Below, in pieces: positions 56,666 through 64,000 of a stretch of DNA of 64,000 nucleotides (position 1 is the stretch's first letter; each line of letters starts with the position of its first letter). The stretch spans positions 32,529,608 to 32,593,607 of the forward strand of contig CAMGYJ010000010.1 of NCBI GenBank assembly GCA_946122785.1, written 5' to 3'. This DNA is from Linum tenue (Eukaryota > Streptophyta > Magnoliopsida > Malpighiales > Linaceae). The position numbers were made by a program, and so were the translations under genes. The notes under the pieces were generated by a model. The model searched no databases. It saw nothing but the letters and a program-made list of their open reading frames with translations, and was not told where the DNA came from.

Positions 56666-57300
56666 TTATAGTATGGATGGTTGAGAGCAACATTTTGCCA
56701 TGTAGGATTCAAGAAACTCCATAATTTTTCATGTCACCTTTTATTATTTTAATTTTCCATAAATTTATATGTCACACTAAGCTAAAAGTAACAAATATAT
56801 CTTAATCATCATCACTAAAATTGCGAAAATATACATATATTGTTTTATCATGTGCCACTATGATACATGATGATTTCATTTGTGTAAGAATTTTGATGAT
56901 GGTCATCAAAAAATTTTAACCAAGTTATTTTATTTTTGGTGAAAGCATCGTTGGAAAGGAAGTCACAAGATAATCGAGCTATATTACGTATCAATGAAAC
57001 GAATTCAACAGTCCCCACTTATTAAAGATGTTATAATTATTTTTCTATAATGCAAATCATTTTCTCATTTTTTTTATGACATCAGTCATTTTGTTTTCTA
57101 ACTTCCATGCAAACTTATTAAAATAGTGTCTTTACTTTTTTGTTTGATGCAATTCTAATTTATTTTATTTTTTATATTTGGACATAATTTCTTTCTATTT
57201 ATCGTGAGAATGAAGATAGAAAAATTGCCTCAACTTAATAATAAAGTTTTGAAATTGAACATATCTCATGGTTGAAATTCAAATAATTTTTCAATACCAT

Positions 57301-59460
57301 ACATTTATCAATTGGATTGTATCTTCTTCAACTTAAATAGTATTTAACAAATTTGTACAGAAAAATGAGTTAACTATGATTTACATAACATCCATTTATA
57401 TATTTTTTGTTAAAATTTTCCAATCAAGTATACTTCAACAACATAGTTTTCATACCACCATGATATAGTACACCTTCATGTATATTCTTTTTTCCCAAAA
57501 TATATCACTGTAAATGTCATTTGAAGAGTATATTTATTTGTTTTTATGTAAAAATAAAATATGAGTTCAAACGAATAAGATATAGTCTGTTAAAACTAAC
57601 ATGAGAGTGGTTATGCATTTGTGTTTAATTTTAGGATTATGCACCTAGAGTATTCAAGACAAGTTTCACAATCATTATCTTTTGTCTTTTGAAAAAGATT
57701 GAAGTGAGATTCAATTACCTTTTTCGTATTTTGACTTTGCTCAAGTCTGTTCGCAAAATTCTCTTTTCTTTTTAACCTTTTTTTCTCACACAACCTTGGC
57801 TTGCTACTTGCATACATTTGTATGTCGGCCTTGCCTCAAACCTCTGTCATTCGTGAATACGTTAAAATTACATCGGCCTTCACATTTTGCTTCTTCTTCA
57901 TTATTGATTGGCGAGTGATTAGAACAACCTAGGTCACCAACTTTCCACAAACATCTTCATTTTGACTTCACTCAAGCCGCCTTTGTTCCTAAATTCCTTC
58001 TCTCGCATGTCTAGGGTTGGGTTCCACAATATATCATCTCCAATAAATTATAAATGGTAAAACTTTCTTTTCCAATATATATACATCAATTAGTCTATTC
58101 TAGCCATCGACTAATTCATGTTAGTTGTTCATTAAAATGTCTATGAAAGAACTCAATTGCATAAAATAAAAACTTGATTCTTTGTAGTTCTAATGATGAT
58201 GGACAGTAAACTATGAGGAAGAACAATACTATAGTTGTCGCCAAATTTATTTTCATTGGATCTTTGGTTGTTGAATTGATATTGTATGATACATAAAAGT
58301 GGTGGAGGAGTGTCTCTATAACTAAATATTTTATACAATTTAAAATGTTAAAAGTCAAACACAATTATAGATGTATATATTGGTAGTATAGGACTACAGC
58401 AATACCTTAATTATATTATCGCAATATGCAATTTCCCTCATTTTCATTGATCTAAACCATATTTATTTCTTAGGTGCTTATTTATCAAATATGTGAATTT
58501 TCACACTCGGGACACATTCAATTACATGTTAGAGTTGTGCTGATATAATGCAAACAATGTATATCCTAAAAAAAGAATGTACAACAAAAGCTTCACTTTG
58601 TTGTCTTACTTCTTCAAATGAATTTAACATCTAACCTCTAACCATAATATTTTTTACTTTATTGGTTGAAATTTGATTCAATTTTAAAAGTGTTGTCTCG
58701 AATTTATAAATACATTATACTAGAAAAAAATCACAAAGAAATGTTGCATTCTACTTTTTTGTTTATAAGAAAAACCATAACAACTAAAAGACTTTCGTTT
58801 CAATTAGCTTTTAAAATTTTTTGAATAAAATCAAACATAAATAAAAGAGAAATTTTATTGTCAGCCAAATTCAAAATTTTATTTAATGACATGTTCATTT
58901 CAAACATAAAAAAAAAATAGAAATAAGACAATAACATTTTCATATACTAAAACATGAATGCTACAACATATTCATGTACTATTATAGTTTGAATAATGAA
59001 CATGAGTTATACGTGTTTTCAATTAGTAGAGAAATCTGCTACCACCAGAAGATTCAACTACTAAATTTGTTGATTTGTACATTCATCAAACTTAGAATTG
59101 AGTTGAAAAACAACTCCATATGATATAAGGGTAAGGTTCAAGTGTACATAATGATCTATAATGGTATCGTAGAGTTTAATTCCATTAGTGACAAGATCGT
59201 TTACTTCTCATCAATTCCTAATGGTTTTGTTGGTGTGAGATATTGAAGTTATAAAATATTTTTGAGAGTACATAAGAATCTAAAATGATATCTTTTGACT
59301 TTAATTATATGAGTGACAAGATGGATCATTATTTGAATGATATGCAAGAGTAGTTAGATGTATCAATTAGTAGAAAATTTTACAATTTATTGAGTAGTCT
59401 ACTACCACCAGCAAGTTCAACTTCTAAGTTAGTTGACTTATACATTCACAAAGGAGAAAC
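57301..59460. other. AT-rich spacer
   Basis: Very AT-rich, with only short frames. It may include the remaining, decayed part of the older Helitron. No gene or RNA is recognised. Confidence 0.4.
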
Positions 59461-59938
59461 TGTTAGAAATCGAACAAGAAAATTAGGTTACTGATCTGGC
59501 TGAGACGCGGACTAGGTCGCTCTCTATTAGACGTTCGCGGCACTGCCTCGTTATTCGCATAGCAGACTATTAGCCAGTCGCCTCCAGGATAAAAACAACC
59601 ACTCTTTTGATTTGCTCAGCAGTTTTGTGCGGAAAACCAGAGCTCTTTAAATCTCACTCTCTCTCGTATTTCTGCTCTTCTGAGGTGCCTTTAGAGGGTC
59701 TATGGGTCCGGTATTTATAAGAGCAGAAAACCTAGAATATTCCCTCTTTCTTTGGGAATAAACCACATTTTAATTAGGAAGATAATTACTCCAAGAATTA
59801 AAATGTATTATATTAAGATAATCAATCCTAATTATCTTCATAGAATTTCTTTTTTTAATTATCCATCTTATATTCATATCTAGAAAGAATACTGGATAAT
59901 TAATTCAATATAGCTTTCAAAGCTATTCATTCCCAACA
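59461..59938 (-). repeat. 3' LTR of the copia relic
   Basis: 478 bp with TG...CA ends on both strands. It shares the outer 20-40 bp and the GTGCGGAAAACC, AGAGCTC and TATTTATA (promoter) stretches with the LTRs at 24994 and 30636, but is a distinct subfamily. Confidence 0.82.
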
Positions 59939-61249
59939 ATCCCCCACTTGAATAGTTTTGAAACTATCTCTGAGCATCAACAGATCAATAAGATTTGGCA
60001 TAAGCTAAGAGATCGCGAAGATTTGAACCTTAGCGTAGTGGTTACACTTCTGATTTCATAAGAGTGACTCGTAGTCTTGAACCCTATCTCAGACAATGTA
60101 GCACACCGGATCTTTTCATTGAGTGATATTCTCTCATAGGCCGTGCGTTTATGGTCATGCACGTTATCCCTGTTTAGTGAACGCTCTAGCAACTTTGTGC
60201 CTCCAAAGTTCCATAGGGAGTGGCCCCACTCCCACATTCACATAGGTGAATCTATCATAAGTACCCCCCCAAAGTAAAGTACTCCACCCCACATAGGGTA
60301 TAGATATCATTAAGAGTTGTTAACTCAACCTCCATTGCTTTGGGATTCATGCTTCACTATGCATGAACTTTTCGCATGCTACACATGACTTGTTATTACC
60401 CATTGAACCCATTACTTGGGATCTCCAGTCTCTTGGGTCGGGTTACCATCACTTGTAGTCTGTGGTTCGGTAGGCATAAGTCCCATACCCTTGGCGGTAT
60501 TCTGGACTTTCTCTCTAGGTAATCCTTTCGTCAAAGAATCAGCTAGATTCTGTTTGGATCTTATATGATCCACCCTCACTGCTCCTATCGTTGGGAGTTC
60601 TCTTACAGTACTATGCTTACGACGAATTTGTCGTCTCTTTTCGTTCTAGAATCGGTTCCTTTCTTTAGTAATAGCTGCGATGATATCACAATGAATCAAC
60701 TACCGGAGGGATCGGTCTTTCCCATAAGGAAATCTCTAGTAATGACCCTCTCAATCAACTTTTCTCTTTACTAGCCATTGCTAGCTCTATCATTTCTGAT
60801 TTCTTAGTTGATTGAGCCATGATCGTTTACTTCTTAGAATTCCAAGACACAACTCTTCCAGTGATGTTTAAAACATGTCCACTAGATGCCTTGGAGTCTT
60901 CTATAGGGTATTCTCGTCCGCATCAATATACCCTACCAATACAGTATGAAACTGTTGATAACTTATATCAAGGTCTACTGTTCTCATAAGGCGTCTCATG
61001 ACCCATTTCAATAGCATTTTAATACTTCATACTAGGACAATCAGTAAGCCTGTCAAGTACACTCACTAAGTTGGGTCTTATGTTTATCAGCTGCCTCTCG
61101 CAGACCGTCGATGCTAGTATATTCTAATTTTCTTACACCGTCTTAGGTGTTCTTTAAAAATTTACCCTAGCATCATCAAACATGTATGCAGGTGCACTAA
61201 TGGTTCGCTTAGTACTGACAAATAGTACTTCTTCCAAAATAAATATGAC

Positions 61250-61497
61250 TCGTTATTCGCACATCAGACTGTTAGTCGGTCGCCTCCAGGATAAAATATC
61301 CACTCTTTTGATTTGCTCAGCGGTTTTGTGCGGAAAACCGGAGCTCTTTAAATCTCACTCTCTCTCGTGTTTCTGCTCTTCTGAGGTGTCTTTAGAGGGT
61401 CTAGTGGTCTGCTATTTATAAGAGCAGAAAACCTAGAATATTCCCTCTTTCTTTGGGAATAAGCCACATTTTAATTAGGAAGATAATTACTCCCATA
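61250..61497 (-). repeat. Partial 5' LTR of the copia relic
   Basis: It matches 59535-59790 from CTCGTTATTCGCA to GATAATTACTCC with few differences. Its remaining part is not in the window because the LINE begins at once. Confidence 0.8.
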
Positions 61498-61797
61498 ATT
61501 TTTTTTTGATAATGGTGAACTTGAATTAATAAGAATGAAAAGGAAGTACAGAGAAAGCAAACAACTGCCAGCAGTCACAAGGGGTGACTGGAAAAGGCCA
61601 AGAGGTTCGGAAAGAGCAAAACGAATAAAAAACAGAAACAACCAATACATCAAAACAAAGAACATACACCTTCAGGCAGCGTAGCAACACGTCACGCAAC
61701 CACAAACAGAAGACTCAAAAGAGAGGCCAAGCTGCCCAGCCACAAAACCAACCCCAGACGACGATCCAGAAAAGAGCAGCAACCAACCCACAGACAA

Positions 61798-62499
61798 TCA
61801 GCGGGTCAAATGAGTAGTCAGCCAGCCGAAACCAAGATCCCTGCCAATTTTCCCTTTTGCAATGACCCACTCAACAATGATTCTGATAATCCTGCTTGAT
61901 AAAACTCCATGTGTGGTCTGCGACTGATTGAAGATTCGGTTATTTCTCTCTCGCCAAACAACCCAGCAGACAACATGGAGGCTGCAGAAAGCAATCCACT
62001 CCTCTATGCAATTTGGGATGTCCGATGGCCAGTTCCTAATGGTGGAAACGATGTCGACAGAAGGACCCAAGATACCTGGACAAATAGAAATGATACCGCC
62101 CCAGACCTCCTTAGTGAAAGCATAGTCCACGAACAGGTGGCTAGCAAATTCCTCTTCTTTCTGACATCTCTTCTTAAGATTATCCATAGTAAGAATCTTC
62201 TCATGGAAGCAAATCCACATAAAGTTACATATCTTAACAGGGACAACCGCCTTCCAAACTGCCTTGGTTGGGAAGTGCTGAACTCCCGGGTAACGAGAAG
62301 CCGTCAACTGCCTGTAAAAGGAACGAACAGAGAAAGCAGAGTCTGGATTTGGCGACCACTCGATCCGAGCAGGGCCAAAACCCAAACGACTAGAAGCATT
62401 TGAATTAAGGAAATCAATCAACCGAGCCCTTTCCCTCTCAACCTCCCCCCCCCCCCCACAAAGAGAAACTCTCAAATTAAAATTTAAATCCCACCTCAC
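61798..62499 (-). pseudogene. LINE ORF2 C-terminus (zf-RVT region)
   Basis: 233 open codons. WSPNPDSAFSVRSFYRQL, AVWKAVVPVKICNFMW followed by HEKILTMDNLKKR, HLFVDYAFTKEVW and CWVVWRERNNRIF are typical of the zinc-binding RT-associated region of plant LINEs. The usual Cys pair is missing in the part reading KKRCQKEEEFASHLF. A C12 or longer run (62446-62458) near the start of the frame is prone to length error. Confidence 0.82.
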
Positions 62500-62510
62500 A
62501 TCCTCACCTG

Positions 62511-63327
62511 CAAAAGCAGTTAAAATCGGGATTTTACCTAAAATCGAAAACTGGGGTAAAATCGGAATCGTAAAATCGAATCGTAAAATCGTAGGATTTT
62601 AAGTACCATATAGAAATTAACATATGATAATATTAATAAGGTAAATAATTAATAACACAAAGACTTATAACATTTAAAGTGATAATTTTCAAGATTAATG
62701 TTCCAAAATCATCATTTTAATTGTTATTTAATGTGTAACTCAAAATCATTTATGAGGAAGGGATAGAGCTCATGGGGTTTGGCTCTTGTTTTTCATGTTG
62801 TTTCTAGGTAGTTTAACTCAAAGTAGTATTCCGACATCGTCTACTAAGCATGATTTAAAACTAAGAATAACTGAAATCCAATAAAATAATTAATATCATT
62901 GGTTTGGTATAAATATATTCATTAATAAAATAATTTGTTAATAATGATGTTAATTCTTACGCACTAACAATATTCTGACAATTGTTTTACCGATGAGTTA
63001 AACAAAGAGAAGGGAAAGGGGTTGACCGAACCCTAATTAGTTTTTTTCTTCTTTTCACATGTTCTTTTAATGGGAAAAATATATGAGAAGATCCCCGTCA
63101 TTGCCCTTTCCACCGAAACAGTTCTGCTTGTTTTGAATTGGGTCAAGCTCCCTATTTTGTTCATATAGGATGAAAATCCCGATTTTGGTACGATTTTACG
63201 ATTTTAATCCCGATTTTGAACGATTTTAAGGACCATCGATTTTATAGTAAAATCAGGATCGGAATCCCTAAGTAAAATCCTAAAATCCTACGATTTTACG
63301 ATCAAAATCCTGATTTTGACTGCATTG
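62511..63327. mobile_element. hAT MITE, 817 bp, copy 2
   Basis: Exact 8-bp duplication CTCACCTG (62503-62510 and 63328-63335). Ends are CAAAAGCAGTTAAAATC and CAATGCAGTCAAAATC. It is very similar to the copy at 46088 and, by coordinates, has the same length. It interrupts LINE ORF2. Confidence 0.92.
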
Positions 63328-63335
63328 CTCACCTG

Positions 63336-64000
63336 AACGGACACAATGTCTGAGATCCAAGTGTCAGGACTGAGGGCAGCAGCAGCAATGCGCGGGAAGG
63401 AGTCAGCGAGAATAGTCTTATGGATCCAACAATCATGCCAGAAGGAAACCCAGGCTCCTCCACCCGGGTCAATACAAACAAACTTCCAGAACACGTCAAA
63501 GATCTTCGAAATGTTCGCCCACACCGAGCTATTTCTTCCCACCTTGTTCCTGCCAGTGTGCCAAGTCGAAGAGCCATCAGAGTACTTGATCTCCATTAGG
63601 TTGCGCCACCACCGTCCTCGATCTTCAGCGTACTTCCACAACCATTTGCATAACATGGCCTGGTTAAAAGATTCAATGTCGAGAGCTCCAATGCCCCATT
63701 ATCCTTAGTAGCCTTGCACAAGTCCCAACCAACCAGATGAAATTTCCTCCTCTCGCTGTTCCCACTCCAAATGAAACTTTTCTGAATCTTCTGAATCTTC
63801 TTAATTACCGACTTAGGAGCAAGGAAAAGGGAGCTATAATACACCACCTGACTATTGAGGCAGCTACTGTTCAGAGTAAGGCGACCCCCAAATGATAGCA
63901 TCTTGGCCTTCCACCCTTCGAGACTGCGCTACACACTGCTCACGATCAGGTCCCACACAGAAACAGAGTTCAGTCTCGCTCCCAAAGGGAACCCAAGGTA
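63336..64000 (-). pseudogene. LINE ORF2, post-RT region
   Basis: The minus strand reads, in order, MLSFGGRLTLNSS, YYSSLFLAPKSVIKKIQKIQ, KSFIWSGNSERRKFHLVGWD, CKWLWKYAEDRGRWWRNLM and GAWVSFWHDCW. This is the standard segment between RT and zf-RVT in plant LINEs. A frameshift near 63600-63660 splits it into two frames. It continues beyond the window. Confidence 0.85.

Larger units (their letters stand above)
55491..57300 (+). mobile_element. Older, divergent Helitron copy (family of 7379 and 40973), split by a MULE
   Basis: The 5' end TCTATAACTTATAGTAT, after an A, is interrupted at 55508 by a MULE and resumes at 56666 with TATAGTATGGATGG, TTGAGAGCAA, TTTTGCCATGTAGG and CATAATTTTTCATGTCA. These match the first 100 bp of copies A and B at many positions. 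Weaker similarity continues to about 57220. No CTAG hairpin end is found, so the right limit is arbitrary. Confidence 0.6.
59461..61497 (-). mobile_element. Ty1/copia relic, related to the element at 24994
   Basis: On the minus strand the 3' LTR is 59461-59938 (TGTTGGGAATG...TTTCTAACA, 478 bp), next to the purine tract CAAGTGGGGGAT (59939-59950), identical to that of the 24994 element. Beyond it, 59950-60440 matches that element's 3' untranslated region (30145-30635), and 60440-60850 matches the last part of its RNase H with several stops. Protease, integrase and RT are deleted. A partial 5' LTR (about 61250-61497) follows and is cut by a LINE. It is non-functional. Confidence 0.85.
61499..64000 (-). 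mobile_element. LINE (non-LTR) fragment, minus strand, running off the window
   Basis: The 3' end on the minus strand is a short A tract (T run at 61499-61507) with TTATCAAAAAAA before it. Two coding blocks follow, separated by a hAT MITE. Both belong to the region downstream of RT in plant L1-like ORF2. Frameshifts are present and no RT catalytic core is in view. Confidence 0.82.

Noticed and set aside
62446..62458. Long C homopolymer as a biological signal
   Set aside because: More likely a slippage-prone tract or assembly length error inside a dead LINE.
1..64000. CRISPR arrays, operons, prokaryotic signals
   Set aside because: No spaced direct-repeat array is present and gene structure is clearly that of a plant nucleus.

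Overview
The window looks like nuclear DNA of a flowering plant, most likely a eudicot. It has AT-rich spacers, spliced genes with GT..AG introns, plant-specific families (NPH3/RPT2-like, F-box with associated domain) and a dense, nested mixture of plant transposons: Ty1/copia and small LTR elements, LINE, Helitron, hAT, Mutator-like (MULE) and PIF/Harbinger. I do not assign a species. There is no operon logic. Most of the sequence is transposons inserted into one another and into two host genes.

Layout. 1-3080: debris, including an inverted LTR/PBS-like relic and a LINE ORF1 relic. 3084-5285: a complete, young, non-autonomous LTR retrotransposon (382-bp LTRs with 3 differences, 5-bp TSD GAAGT, tRNA-iMet primer site) carrying an unfamiliar 469-aa ORF. 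5297-6715: a likely Helitron. 7379-10197 and 40973-43828: two inverted copies of one non-autonomous Helitron; a third, older copy starts at 55491 and is split by a MULE (55508-56665). 10394-15183: a 4.8-kb MULE with exact 9-bp TSDs and exon-like contents. 15648-16352: an intact membrane-protein gene (-). 17063-18324: a second MULE. 22471-23924: a two-exon membrane-protein gene (+).

24306-31640: a minus-strand gene fragment resembling VTT/SNARE-associated membrane proteins, split by a 6.4-kb Ty1/copia element (24994-31380) that itself carries a hAT MITE (27462-28078). 32452-33737: another long-TIR element. 33743-38522: LTR fragments, an Ale/Retrofit-like copia RT-RNase H relic (-) and a single MULE end. 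38769-40207: a hAT element inside an ATACCATT-rich tract. 44186-47430: an F-box gene broken by a Helitron, an 817-bp hAT MITE and an 81-bp LTR relic. 49844-52299: an intact four-exon NPH3/RPT2-like gene (-), the best-supported host gene here. 54422-55293: a PIF/Harbinger transposase relic. 59461-64000: a minus-strand copia relic whose second LTR is cut by a LINE, which carries a second copy of the 817-bp hAT MITE.

Probably functional host genes: the NPH3-like gene and the two uncharacterised membrane-protein genes. The VTT-like and F-box loci are pseudogenes in this allele. All calls rest on reading the sequence and on family motifs recalled without any database search.
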